Part shown: piece by piece, positions 48,492 through 57,018 of the stretch
Layout of the letters: each line of letters starts with the position of its first letter
How positions within the stretch are numbered: the stretch's first letter is position 1
DNA from: Cohnella ginsengisoli
GTDB lineage: Bacteria; Bacillota; Bacilli; Paenibacillales; Paenibacillaceae
Reading direction: 5' to 3'
NCBI RefSeq assembly: GCF_029525555.1
Contig: NZ_JAPDHZ010000003.1
Span: 124,001 to 188,000 of the forward strand
Length of the DNA stretch: 64,000 nucleotides
Made by a program: the position numbers and the translations under genes
Notes under the pieces: model-generated
What the model was told of the DNA's origin: nothing
The model's database searches: none
The model's input: the letters and a program-made list of their open reading frames with translations, nothing else

Positions 48492-48888
48492 TCACTCCGC
48501 CTGGTCCTTTTTATTCAAGCCGCGCACCCATTCGATCGTCACGTTCGGATACAGCTTCATGAACTTGTCCGCGATGATCTGACCCGCCCCCCCGCTTCTC
48601 CGGGTTCGTCTTCGTCCGGGCGGCATCGGTCGTCGGCGTGAACATCCGCAGATCGACCTTGAGCGTGACGGGCTGTCCGCCAGACAGCATGTCCGCCTGC
48701 CGGTCCGAATCGGCCGTTGCCTGCGGGATGGCGCTGGCATGATGCTGGGCTTCAAGCGCGTCGCTCTGCACGGGCGCCCCCCCTCCCCCCCCTCCGGCAT
48801 ACGGCTCCGAATGAAAGCATCCGGCTGTGAGGAGACACGGTATCAAGATCGGCATGCAAAGAAAAACCGGCTTCCATCGCGATTTCAT
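48492..48888 (-). pseudogene. Truncated solute-binding lipoprotein gene
   Basis: Only the front of a family 1 binding protein is present: a signal peptide ending IPCLLTAGCFHSEP (lipobox), a Gly-rich linker, then TLKVDLRMFTPTTDAARTKTNP and, after removal of one base from the seven-C run 48587-48593, AGQIIADKFMKLYPNVTIEWVRGLNKKDQAE and a stop. The family normally continues for about 400 residues. It ends two bases before the start of the glycosidase remnant. The two fragments are in the same orientation, so one deletion removed the end of this gene and the front of the next. Confidence 0.75.
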
Positions 48889-49059
48889 GCTGCCCCAGTT
48901 CCCCTTTACGGCTCTCTTATTACAATCTTAATGTCAATGTCGCCTGCGAACAACAAGGTTTTGTTTAGGATTGATTTGCGATTTTTGGATGTTTGAAGAC
49001 CGGTGGCGCCGCGTTATTGCGCGGATCGCGGGAAGGAGGGTTAGGCGAGGGAGGGCCGG
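48889..49059. other. Intergenic, no gene seen
   Basis: Contains the presumed promoter region of the truncated binding-protein gene and the first degenerate half-unit of the repeat array. No gene or RNA is recognised. Confidence 0.4.
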
Positions 49060-49415
49060 GCATGCGAAAGGCGGGCGGGCACGTGAGGTCCGGGCATGCG
49101 AAAATAGCGCAGATTTGCGCTATTCTTCCTATCGCACGAAGGGCGGGTGGGCAAGTGCGGTCCAGGCATGCGAAAATAGCACAGATTTGCGCTATTCTTC
49201 CTATCACGTAAAAGGCGGATGGGCAAGTGAGGTCCGGTCATGTGAAAATAGCGCAGATTTGCGCTATTCTTCCTATCACGCAAAAGGCGGATGGGCAAGT
49301 GAGGTCAAGGCATACGAAAATAGCGCAGATTTGCGCTATTCTCACTATCACGCCAAAGGTGCGTGGGAAAGTGAGGTCCGGTCATGGGAAAATAGCGCAG
49401 ATCTGCGCTATTTCC
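49060..49415. repeat. 72-bp tandem array with palindromic cores, five copies
   Basis: A 72-base unit is repeated five times with exact period. Each copy contains the near-perfect palindrome AATAGCGCAGATTTGCGCTATT (cores at 49103, 49175, 49247, 49319 and 49391), then a spacer ending in GGCGGATGGGCAAGTGAGG or a variant. The last core is a perfect palindrome, AATAGCGCAGATCTGCGCTATT with flanking AAA/TTT. Copies differ at a few positions, mostly in the spacer, so the array is not newly copied. Weak half-units lie before it. It sits downstream of the anti-sigma gene. Confidence 0.9.
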
Positions 49416-49454
49416 CGAGTCTTCGTTAATAGGAACTCATGTTAAGCACGCGCC

Positions 49455-50183
49455 TTATCTTTTGGCAGACTCGGCGATCTTCATCGCTTCGTCGGACGTG
49501 ACATGACCGACGATGGCGTATTGAATGCCGTCCTCCGTCCAGTACAGCTCGGTGAGTTCGGGCTGCGCGAATACGAAGCCGTCATTGCCGTTCACTTGCG
49601 TCGCCGTGAACAGATCCGCCGGGAACACGGCGGTCATGCGGCTTGCAGTGAACGTGATCGTCTTGTCGCCCGATGTCGTCGCATAGGTGAAGGTCACGTC
49701 CCTAAGCGGTTCGCCGGCCATCCCCGCTCCTACGATATCCTTGAGCGCAAAGCCCTCCGGCACGTCGTTCGGCGCAAGCATTTCCGCGCCGAACGAAGCT
49801 TTTGCTTCTTCGGCGGAGGCGAATGGCGTCGAGACAAGCTCCGACAGCTCGGAGCCGGCATTCCCTGCATTCCCTGCATTTCCGGCATTTCCGGCATTCC
49901 CGACGTCGGACGAAGGCGACGAGCCGACCGGGCTCTGCGCCGGAACCGGCGCGGATGCGCGCTCCAGCGTCGGCAGCCCCACCATCAGAAACACCGCCAA
50001 AGCCGCTGCCGCCGCGCCCGCGGCCCATACACTTTTAGAGACGCGTCTTCGTCCAACTTGCGCCGAGGCCGCCTTTTGCCGGATTTTCATTTTCAGGCGA
50101 TCGGTCAATTCCAAGTCCTTAAAGAGCGCTTCATCAGCTTCCTTGGCCAGATGCAGACGCAATTCACGATCCATATCCGTCAT
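49455..50183 (-). CDS. Anti-sigma factor-like membrane protein with DUF4367 domain
   Basis: A 242-residue single-pass protein. The cytoplasmic N-terminus (ELRLHLAKEADEALFKDLEL) precedes a membrane helix SVWAAGAAAAALAVFLMVGLP. The outer part has five GNA tripeptides in tandem (nine-base repeat) as a linker, then a DUF4367-like domain with MLAPNDVPEGFALKDIVG and VFAQPELTELYWTEDGIQYAIVGH. The gene starts inside the sigma factor gene (20-base overlap). It is expected to hold the sigma factor inactive until an envelope signal arrives. A classical zinc-binding anti-sigma motif (HxxxCxxC) is absent. Confidence 0.85.
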   Translation of the reverse strand: MTDMDRELRLHLAKEADEALFKDLELTDRLKMKIRQKAASAQVGRRRVSKSVWAAGAAAAALAVFLMVGLPTLERASAPVPAQSPVGSSPSSDVGNAGNAGNAGNAGNAGSELSELVSTPFASAEEAKASFGAEMLAPNDVPEGFALKDIVGAGMAGEPLRDVTFTYATTSGDKTITFTASRMTAVFPADLFTATQVNGNDGFVFAQPELTELYWTEDGIQYAIVGHVTSDEAMKIAESAKR

Positions 50184-50727
50184 GCTTCGTCTCCTCCTTG
50201 TTCATCGCCCGGGCCAGCGCCTCGCGCGCCCGATGCAGCCTGTTGCGTACCGTTCCTTCCGGAGAAGCCGTCGCTTCCGCAATCTCCCTGGTCGACAGCT
50301 CCAAATAGTAATACAGGTATAGCGCTTCCTGGAACGCGGCGGGCAAGCGAAGCACATGCTGGAGCACCTCGCTTTTCTCCAGTCTTCGAAGCGCCTCGTC
50401 CTCTACGTTGAACGATGGGCCGTGCTCCAATTTAACCGGGTCGGTCGGCTTTTCGTCGTACATCCGAACGCCCGTCTTGTCCCGGCACACGTTGACGCAG
50501 ATCGTCGTCAGCCACGTCTTCACCGCGCTGTCTCCCCTGAAGGACGTCCAGTTCCGGTAAGCCCGCAGGAATACTTCCTGGCTGATATCCTCCGCTAAGT
50601 GACGATCTCTTGTATAAAAATAAGCCGTACGCAAAACGACTGTTCCGAACGCTTCCATAAGCTGCTCCAGCGCCTCGGCGGGATCCTTCGAAAAACTTTC
50701 TTTGGAGCTTAAGCCGGCCGGCTTCAT
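50164..50727 (-). CDS. ECF RNA polymerase sigma factor
   Basis: A 187-residue sigma-70 of the extracytoplasmic function group. Region 2 reads AYFYTRDRHLAEDISQEVFLRAYRNWTSFRGDSAVKTWLTTI and region 4 reads LRLPAAFQEALYLYYYLELSTREIAEATASPEGTVRNRLHRAREAL. I chose the ATG at 50727 because a perfect GGAGGTGAT lies eight bases upstream; the longer frame has no such site. It is paired with the anti-sigma gene downstream, and probably autoregulates, though I see no clear ECF promoter. Confidence 0.93.
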   Translation of the reverse strand: MKPAGLSSKESFSKDPAEALEQLMEAFGTVVLRTAYFYTRDRHLAEDISQEVFLRAYRNWTSFRGDSAVKTWLTTICVNVCRDKTGVRMYDEKPTDPVKLEHGPSFNVEDEALRRLEKSEVLQHVLRLPAAFQEALYLYYYLELSTREIAEATASPEGTVRNRLHRAREALARAMNKEETKHDGYGS

Positions 50728-50800
50728 GCGATCATCACCTCCACAACCTATTAGACGGCCTGAGCCCGCGTTTCGCTGCATCGGACGATTTGGTCGCTGC

Positions 50801-50838
50801 AAAAAAAAGAAGCGCCCCCCTGAATATTCAGGAGACGC
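50801..50838 (-). terminator. Terminator of the rhamnosidase gene
   Basis: On the reverse strand GCGTCTCCTGAATATTCAGG folds with GGGGCGC and is followed by TTC and eight T (plus-strand A run 50801-50808). It lies about 80 bases past the rhamnosidase stop. Confidence 0.8.
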
Positions 50839-50914
50839 GAAAATCGTAAGCATACGCTCGTAGTGTCATGCTTTGCTAAGTCGGGCTGCATCGATGGAAA
50901 CTTTCCCGCCCAGG

Positions 50915-53575
50915 CTACTTAACCGTAAAGCGATACGTACCCGAGCCGACGACGAGCGCAAGTCCCGCCTCCGTCTCCGTCAAGTCCGAGATGCCCTCCG
51001 CCGCTTCAAGCGGCTGTCGGGACTCCGTCGCGTTCGCCTTGCTCGCGCCCGGCAGCAGAACGTTCGCGGCGGCATTGGCTGGCACCTCGAACTCATAGTC
51101 GATACCGCCATCCGGTCTGCGCCGCCAGGCCGATCTTATCTCGCCGTAGGGGGATTCGAGCGTCGCTTCGGCGAATTTCAGCGAACCGCCCGGCACCGGC
51201 CTGATCCGGACTCGCTTGTATCCCGGCTCCTTCGCTTCCGTGTCGATGCCCGCCACCGATCCGAACAGCCAGTCGCCGATCGCGCCGTAGGCGTAATGGT
51301 TGTACGAGTTCATATCGTCGCTCCAGAAGCTGCCGTCCGGCTTGATGCCGTCCCAATGCTCCCAGATCGTCGTCGCCCCTTTGACGACCGGGTACAGCCA
51401 GGACGGGTACTCGCGCCGCTCCAGCAGCTTGTAAGCGAGATCCGCGTGGCCGAACCGGGTCAGCACATGACAAAGGTAAGGCGTGCCGACAAAGCCCGTC
51501 GTCAACTGGGTGCCCGATTCTTCGATCAGCTTGGCGAGCCGGTCCGCCGCTTGCTGCCGGGTTCCCTCCTCCAGCAGATCGAACATCAGCGCCACCGCAT
51601 AGGCGGTCTGCGTCGGCGAAGCGAGCCGCCCGGAAGGCGTGACGTATTCCGCGCGGAAGGCGCGGGCAACGTTGTCGCGCAGCTCGGCGTACTTGACCGC
51701 GTCGTCCGCATACCCCAGAACGTCCGCCGACTTCGCCAGCAGGTCGGTCGAATGCGCGTAGAAGGCCGTGGCGATCAGCTCTCTGGGCGTCGCGCCCACA
51801 TAGCTGTTCTCCTTGGCATCGAGCCCGAGCCAGTCGCCGAAGTGGAAGCCCGTGTCCCACAAAAATTCGCGCTCGCCCTGGGCCCGGATGTATTCGACCC
51901 ATCCCTTCATGCTGGCATACTGCTCCTGGAGCACGCGCGCGTCGCCGTAACGCTCGTAAAGCACCCACGGTACGATCGCGGCCGCATCGCCCCATGCCGA
52001 CGAATTCGCGCCGGCGATCGAAACGTCCGGCACGACATGCGGCACGCCGCCGTCCGGCTGCTGGTCCGCGGCCAGATCCCGAAGCCACTTCGCGAAAAAA
52101 GACTGCACGTTGCGGTTATACGTGGACGCTCGCACGAACGCCTGCGCGTCTCCGGTCCAGCCGAGCCGCTCGTCCCGCTGCGGGCAGTCCGTCGGCACGT
52201 CGACGAAGTTGCCGATCTGGCCCCAGACGATGTTGTCCGCCAGCTTGTTGATCATCGGATCGGAGCACCGGAACTGCCCGGCCGTCTGCAGATCGCTCGT
52301 CAGGACGCAGCCGACGAAGCGGCCCGGCACCTGCTCCGGCGGGATGCCTTCGATCTTGACGTAACGGAAGCCCTGGAACGAAAAGGTCGGCTCGAACGTC
52401 TCCTCGCCTTCGCCCGAGCATACATAAGTGACGGTCTGCTTGGCGGAGCGCAAATTGCCCGTGTAGAAGTTGCCCTGCTTGTCCAGCACCTCGGCATGGC
52501 GCACGGTCACGACCGTTCCCGCCTCGGCCCTGACGGTGAACCGAACCCAGCCGACCATGTTCTGACCCATGTCGAGCAGGGTCTCGCCGCTCGGCGTCGT
52601 CCATACGGACAAGGGCACGATCGTATCCACGATCCGCACCGGCTCGCTCTCCTGCGCGACGAGCGCCGTCTTCGGATGCGCGTACGGCGAGACGTTTCCC
52701 CATTCCGAATCGTCGAATGCCGGCAGCGACCAATCTTTCCGCGCCAGCCTCGCATCGTAATGCTCGCCGTCGTAAAGTTCGGACCAGCGAAGCGCGCCGT
52801 CGCTCCCCAGCCAGCTTCCGTCCGAGCCGACGACGGACTTGGTGCCGTCGGCATACCGCACATGCAGCCATACAAGCGCGGCTCTCGTATCGCCATATTT
52901 ACTTGTCTTTTGCCAGCCCAGTCTGCCCCGGTACCAGCCGTTCCCGAGCATCAAGCCGAGCGCATTGACTCCTTCTGCCAGCAGCGCGGTAACGTCGTAT
53001 GTCTGGTACTGCACCCGATGCCCGTAACTGGTCCATCCCGGATTCAGATGCGAATCGTCGGCCGCCTCCCCGTTGACGAACAACCGATACATGCCGAGCG
53101 CCGTCGCATATATGCGGGCGGAGGCAACCGGCCGATCCAGACGGAAGCATTTGCGCAAATACGCAATCGGTTCATGTTCCTCTTCGTTCGCGGGCAGCGT
53201 ATGGGAGATCCACTCGGCTCCCGCCCACGCCTCGCCGGACAAGAGCGCCGTCTCAAAATAAGCTGACGCGCTCCATTCGGACTCCTGGCCCCGGTTGCCC
53301 AAACCTTCACCCGGTAGAAGTACCGCGTTCGCGAACGCAGCGGCTCCCCCCTCGTAAGGCACGGCAACCGCACGTTCGCCGGACATCCGTTCCGTATCCC
53401 AGGCGAGCCCGCCTTCGAACGAGGCATCCTCCGCGACTTGGATGCGGTACGCCTCCTGAACGACCCCGCGCCGCTCAGAGCGCAGCTTCCAGCCCAGCCG
53501 CGGCGACTTGTCGCCGATGCCCATCGGGTTCGACCTGTTGTTGCAGGACAGTCCGTATACTTCGATCTCCGCCAT
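50915..53575 (-). CDS. Alpha-L-rhamnosidase, glycoside hydrolase family 78
   Basis: An 886-residue GH78 enzyme that releases terminal L-rhamnose by inversion. The signature TDCPQRDERLGWTGDAQAF holds the catalytic glutamate and neighbouring aspartate; other marks are NPGWTSYGHRVQYQTYDVT in the beta domain, LWDTGFHFGDWLGLD, and the C-terminal LKFAEATLESPYGEIRSAW. There is no signal peptide. Around 53297-53351 the reading VPYEGGAAAFANAVLLPGEGLG is probably wrong: an extra base at the six-C run 53346-53351 and a missing one near 53298 would give PLRSRTRYFYRVKVWDNRG, the family pattern. The two errors cancel, so the frame holds overall. Confidence 0.94.
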   Translation of the reverse strand: MAEIEVYGLSCNNRSNPMGIGDKSPRLGWKLRSERRGVVQEAYRIQVAEDASFEGGLAWDTERMSGERAVAVPYEGGAAAFANAVLLPGEGLGNRGQESEWSASAYFETALLSGEAWAGAEWISHTLPANEEEHEPIAYLRKCFRLDRPVASARIYATALGMYRLFVNGEAADDSHLNPGWTSYGHRVQYQTYDVTALLAEGVNALGLMLGNGWYRGRLGWQKTSKYGDTRAALVWLHVRYADGTKSVVGSDGSWLGSDGALRWSELYDGEHYDARLARKDWSLPAFDDSEWGNVSPYAHPKTALVAQESEPVRIVDTIVPLSVWTTPSGETLLDMGQNMVGWVRFTVRAEAGTVVTVRHAEVLDKQGNFYTGNLRSAKQTVTYVCSGEGEETFEPTFSFQGFRYVKIEGIPPEQVPGRFVGCVLTSDLQTAGQFRCSDPMINKLADNIVWGQIGNFVDVPTDCPQRDERLGWTGDAQAFVRASTYNRNVQSFFAKWLRDLAADQQPDGGVPHVVPDVSIAGANSSAWGDAAAIVPWVLYERYGDARVLQEQYASMKGWVEYIRAQGEREFLWDTGFHFGDWLGLDAKENSYVGATPRELIATAFYAHSTDLLAKSADVLGYADDAVKYAELRDNVARAFRAEYVTPSGRLASPTQTAYAVALMFDLLEEGTRQQAADRLAKLIEESGTQLTTGFVGTPYLCHVLTRFGHADLAYKLLERREYPSWLYPVVKGATTIWEHWDGIKPDGSFWSDDMNSYNHYAYGAIGDWLFGSVAGIDTEAKEPGYKRVRIRPVPGGSLKFAEATLESPYGEIRSAWRRRPDGGIDYEFEVPANAAANVLLPGASKANATESRQPLEAAEGISDLTETEAGLALVVGSGTYRFTVK

Positions 53576-53601
53576 TCGTTCATTCCCCCATACCGTCGGT
53601 G

Positions 53602-53646
53602 AATTGCCGATCCTGATTGCAGTTTAAAGCGCTCTCGTCGGCAATT
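53602..53646. promoter_or_regulatory. Perfect inverted repeat in the rhamnosidase-AraC divergent region
   Basis: AATTGCCGA at 53602-53610 and TCGGCAATT at 53638-53646 are exact inverted copies with centres 36 bases apart. GGTGAAT also recurs at 53598 and 53652. A likely target of the divergent AraC regulator. Confidence 0.55.
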
Positions 53647-53709
53647 ACATAGGTGAATCGGACAATTTGGAGTGGTAAAATAGACATTTGAACGAAAGGG
53701 GAGCATGCC

Positions 53710-54592
53710 GTGAAGAAGTCCCAATATACGCTGAGAGGCAATGATCTGTTCCGCGGCGACCTTCGCGTCTACGTCAATCGCATCGAGGAAAATTTCGTCG
53801 ACTCGGCGCTGCACGAGCACGACTTTATCGAACTGAACTACGTCGCCGAAGGAGCCGGCTACCAATATATCGGCGAACAAGTCGTGCCCGCGACCCGCGG
53901 CGATCTGTTCGTCCTGCCCGTCGGCCGCTCGCACGTCTTCCGTCCCTATTCCGCGGACAAACGCAGCAGGCTGGTCGTCTACAATGTCGTGTTCGCGCCT
54001 TCCCTCCTCACGGAGATCGCCATGACGGCGCCCGAGCTCATGCTCGACAAGATCGTGGCGGCGCAGATCGAGGACGCCAAGGAAGCAGGCATCGCAAAGG
54101 ACAAGCGGCTCGCCCTGGAACCGCTTTTCGAGCGAATCCACGAGGAGCATGCCGCCCTTCGTCCGGGCGCCTCCGCGATGCTGACCGCGCTGCTGACGCA
54201 GATTCTGATCGAATGGACGCGGCTGCGCGAAAAAGCGGCCGGCGCCGAATCCCCCCGCGGCCGCCGTCCTCGACTTCGGCGAAGCCGTCGCCTACGTTCG
54301 CGAGCAGGCGCCCGAGCCGCTGACGCAGCGCCAGGCCGCGGAGCGGTTCGGCCTAAGCGAACGGCACTTCCAGCGGCTGTTCGTCCGGCATACCGGCCAG
54401 ACCTTCCACGCGTTCGTCCAGCGCCAGCGCGTCCTGACCGCCTGCCAGCTTCTTCGCGACGCGCGCCTGAAGCTCGACGCCGTCGCGGGCATGGTCGGCT
54501 ACCGGGACACGCAGTCGTTTACGCACGTGTTCAAGCGCATCGAGGGCGTTACGCCGGGGCAGTATCGGAGGCGGATGGCGGGGGCGTTCTAA
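53710..54592 (+). CDS. AraC family regulator of the rhamnosidase gene (frameshifted)
   Basis: A 293-residue cupin-type AraC protein after repair. The N-terminal domain has ALHEHDFIELNYVAEGAGYQY and TRGDLFVLPVGRSHVFRP, typical of sugar-sensing RhaR-like proteins. The frame breaks at the six-C run 54251-54256; removing one base gives AAAVLDFGEAVAYVREQAPE and the DNA-binding domain LTQRQAAERFGLSERHFQRLFV with VGYRDTQSFTHVFKRIEGVTPGQYRRR. It is divergent from the GH78 gene and 134 bases away, so it probably activates it in response to rhamnose or an oligosaccharide; the ligand is inferred. Confidence 0.9.
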
Positions 54593-54694
54593 TCTGTTGT
54601 CCGAACGGACTGGACAGCCCTTATTGTTGCGCCTATCGCGATTTAGGGCCCGCTTGCGGACCCAGGCGCCGCAATTGGGAAATCGCAGGCCCAT

Positions 54695-54918
54695 TCATCC
54701 CGTCGACCATTCGTTCTCTCCGGGCTTCAGCACGCGTTCGATCGTCATGCCGCCGATTCGGAGAGACAATCGCGCGTCCATCCCCGCCGGAATAAGGGCA
54801 CGCACACGGACGGTTCCGTCTTTTCCCGGTACCACCCCGCCCGGATGACGCCCGGCGGCGTCCATACGTCGGCTTCGGCGAACGACAGGCCGTCCGGCAG
54901 GTACGGGCGGATTTGCAT
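54695..54918 (-). pseudogene. C-terminal remnant of a GH78-like glycosidase
   Basis: On the reverse strand IRPYLPDGLSFAEADVWTPPGVIRAGWYREK resembles the end of rhamnosidases, where a GLSWAEASVETPYGxIxxxW pattern is usual. The frame then breaks and continues as DGTVRVRALIPAGMDARLSLRIGG with a stop at 54695; adding one base near 54806 joins them. Only about 75 residues remain and nothing upstream matches the rest of the enzyme, so this is debris of a deleted gene. It lies between the AraC gene and dgoD. Confidence 0.6.
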
Positions 54919-54990
54919 GGAGGCGCTCTATCGGGAATACGGCTCGCAATTGCCCGGCTACGAAGCCGTGCTCTACGCACGTTTTTCCTG

Positions 54991-56139
54991 TTACCACTCC
55001 GCGACGCTGCCGTCTTGATGGCGCCATATCGGATTTTTCCAGTCGTGTCCGATCTCCGCCATCTTACGCACATGCGTCTCGTCGATCTCGATACCGAGTC
55101 CGGGACCGTCCGGGATCGTGACGCAACCATCCACGTAGTTGAACACTGACGAGTCGACCATATAGTCGAGCAAGTCATTTCCTTGATTATAGTGAATCCC
55201 CAGGCTCTGCTCTTGTATAACCGCATTATGGCAAGTCGCGTCCACTTGCAGGCAAGCAGCCAGCGCGATCGGTCCGAGCGGGCAGTGCAACGCAAGCGCT
55301 ACGTCGTAAGCTTCCGCCATGCTCGCGATTTTCTTGCACTCGGTGATGCCGCCTGCATGCGACACGTCCGGTTGAATGATATCGGCGTAGCCGTCCGCGA
55401 GCAGCCTTTTGAAGTCCCACCGCGAGAACATCCGCTCGCCGGTCGCGATCGGGATATTCGTAGCGGACGCGATCTCCCGAAGCGCCTCGTTGTTCTCCGG
55501 AAGCACGGGCTCCTCGAGGAACATCGGACGGAATACTTCCAATTCCTTGGCCAGAATCTTCGCCATCGGTTTGTGGACGCGGCCGTGGAAATCGATGCCG
55601 ATGCCCAAATACGGACCGACGGCTCCGCGGACCGCAGCCACCCTCTTCAGCACTTCGTCGATTTTTTCGTACGAATCGATATATTGCAATTCCTCCGTCG
55701 CGTTCATCTTGACGGCGGTGAAGCCTTCGGACTGCGCGCGCAGCGCGGCTTCCCCCACGTCGGAGGGGCGATCCCCGCCGATCCAGGAATACACCTTGAT
55801 CTTCTGGCGGCAGGCTCCGCCCATCAGTTGATAGATGGGGGCTTGGTGGTATTTCCCCTTAATATCCCACAGCGCTTGATCGATTCCCGCGATGGCGCTC
55901 ATCAACACGGGACCGCCGCGATAGAAGCCGCCTCTGTACATGGCCTGCCAATGATCCTCGATCGCGAGCGGATCCTTGCCGATCAGGTACCCGCTCAACT
56001 CTTCGACCGCGGCTCGCACCGCGCGCGCTCTGCCTTCCACGATCGGCTCTCCCCAGCCCGTTATTCCTTCATCCGTATCGATCTTCAGGAACAGCCATCT
56101 TGGCGGCACGATAAACAATTCGATACCCGTAATTTTCAT
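54991..56139 (-). CDS. dgoD: D-galactonate dehydratase (enolase superfamily)
   Basis: A 382-residue enolase-superfamily acid-sugar dehydratase. It starts [20 protein letters not shown] with [18 protein letters not shown], nearly the DgoD consensus. Metal ligands and bases are in [25 protein letters not shown] and [16 protein letters not shown], and the histidine in [17 protein letters not shown]. It converts D-galactonate to 2-keto-3-deoxygalactonate. It shares a four-base overlap with the GntR-type gene upstream. No kinase or aldolase for the next steps lies here, so related acid sugars are also possible substrates. Confidence 0.93.
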   Translation of the reverse strand: MKITGIELFIVPPRWLFLKIDTDEGITGWGEPIVEGRARAVRAAVEELSGYLIGKDPLAIEDHWQAMYRGGFYRGGPVLMSAIAGIDQALWDIKGKYHQAPIYQLMGGACRQKIKVYSWIGGDRPSDVGEAALRAQSEGFTAVKMNATEELQYIDSYEKIDEVLKRVAAVRGAVGPYLGIGIDFHGRVHKPMAKILAKELEVFRPMFLEEPVLPENNEALREIASATNIPIATGERMFSRWDFKRLLADGYADIIQPDVSHAGGITECKKIASMAEAYDVALALHCPLGPIALAACLQVDATCHNAVIQEQSLGIHYNQGNDLLDYMVDSSVFNYVDGCVTIPDGPGLGIEIDETHVRKMAEIGHDWKNPIWRHQDGSVAEW

Positions 56140-56816
56140 AATCCGCTTCCCTTCGCATGAATGGCATTGATCATATCTTGAATATGAGACTTCATGAGCG
56201 TTCTGGCTTGCTCCGCCTCTCGCTCCCGGATCGCGATGGCGATCAATCGATGATAACAGGCAGCCTTCTCCCGCATATACGGCAGCTTATCCGTCTCCCT
56301 CCTCCCTTGCGCCGACAAATCCGCCACGACGGACAGCATTTGGGCAAGCAGCGGGTTGCCTGCGCCTTCGGCGATCTCCTGATGATAGCGGACGTCCGTC
56401 TGAAAATGATCCTCGCCTCGCTCCATCTTCGCCTCCATCAGATCCGACCATTCACGGATCGACTTGGCCTGGGCCGCAGACGCCCGCATGGCGCAATAAG
56501 CCGCCAGCTCCGGTTCGATCGCAAGACGCGCCTCCAGCAGTTCAAGCAGCGAACGCGTCTCCATACCTTTGATCGGAGCCATCGGATCTTCGAGAAGGCT
56601 CGGATCGTTGCGGACGAAAATGCCTCTGCCATGCTCGATACTGACGACGCTACGGCTCTCGAGCAGGCGCAGCGCTTCTCTCACTGCTGTCAGACTGAGT
56701 CCGTACAGCGACGCCAACTCCTGCATCGTCGGCAGACGTTCGCCGGGCTTCCACGCTCCGGCGCGGATTTGTTCCTGGATTTGCTCGATTACTTCTTCAT
56801 GAGCCAGCTTCTTCAT
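56136..56816 (-). CDS. FadR-type GntR regulator of the galactonate dehydratase operon
   Basis: A 226-residue regulator. The winged helix reads [48 protein letters not shown]; the C-terminal FCD-type helical domain has [20 protein letters not shown] and [20 protein letters not shown] with the usual metal-binding histidine positions. It lies upstream of and overlaps dgoD, so it is a local regulator like DgoR, probably a repressor released by the acid sugar. An inverted repeat 47 bases before its start is the likely operator. Confidence 0.92.
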   Translation of the reverse strand: MKKLAHEEVIEQIQEQIRAGAWKPGERLPTMQELASLYGLSLTAVREALRLLESRSVVSIEHGRGIFVRNDPSLLEDPMAPIKGMETRSLLELLEARLAIEPELAAYCAMRASAAQAKSIREWSDLMEAKMERGEDHFQTDVRYHQEIAEGAGNPLLAQMLSVVADLSAQGRRETDKLPYMREKAACYHRLIAIAIREREAEQARTLMKSHIQDMINAIHAKGSGL

Positions 56817-56862
56817 CAGCGTCTCCCGTACATCATTTCGTTAATTGATATGATCTTATATA

Positions 56863-56883
56863 AATAAAGGTAATATCTTTATT
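56863..56883. promoter_or_regulatory. Operator candidate of the GntR-dgoD operon
   Basis: AATAAAG and CTTTATT form a perfect inverted repeat around GTAATAT. It lies 47 bases upstream of the regulator start, within AT-rich sequence that probably holds its promoter. Confidence 0.6.
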
Positions 56884-57018
56884 CTTGATTTGTCAATCCT
56901 TGCATTTGCGGCAGGCAGCAATCTACTTTGTTCAATTTGATCCAGGCAGCGGCTATAATCAAGTTGATCGCAAAATGAAGTTCCTGCCAAATGGCGAAAA
57001 TAGGAGGCTCGTAAAAGG

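Noticed and set aside
49060..49415. CRISPR array
   Set aside because: Repeats and spacers are both repeated with a fixed 72-base period, so the spacers are not unique, and no cas gene is nearby.
48971..49429. Protein with 24-residue repeats across the 72-bp array
   Set aside because: The unit length is divisible by three, so frames stay open by default on both strands. There is no ribosome site, and the palindrome is conserved as DNA, not as protein.
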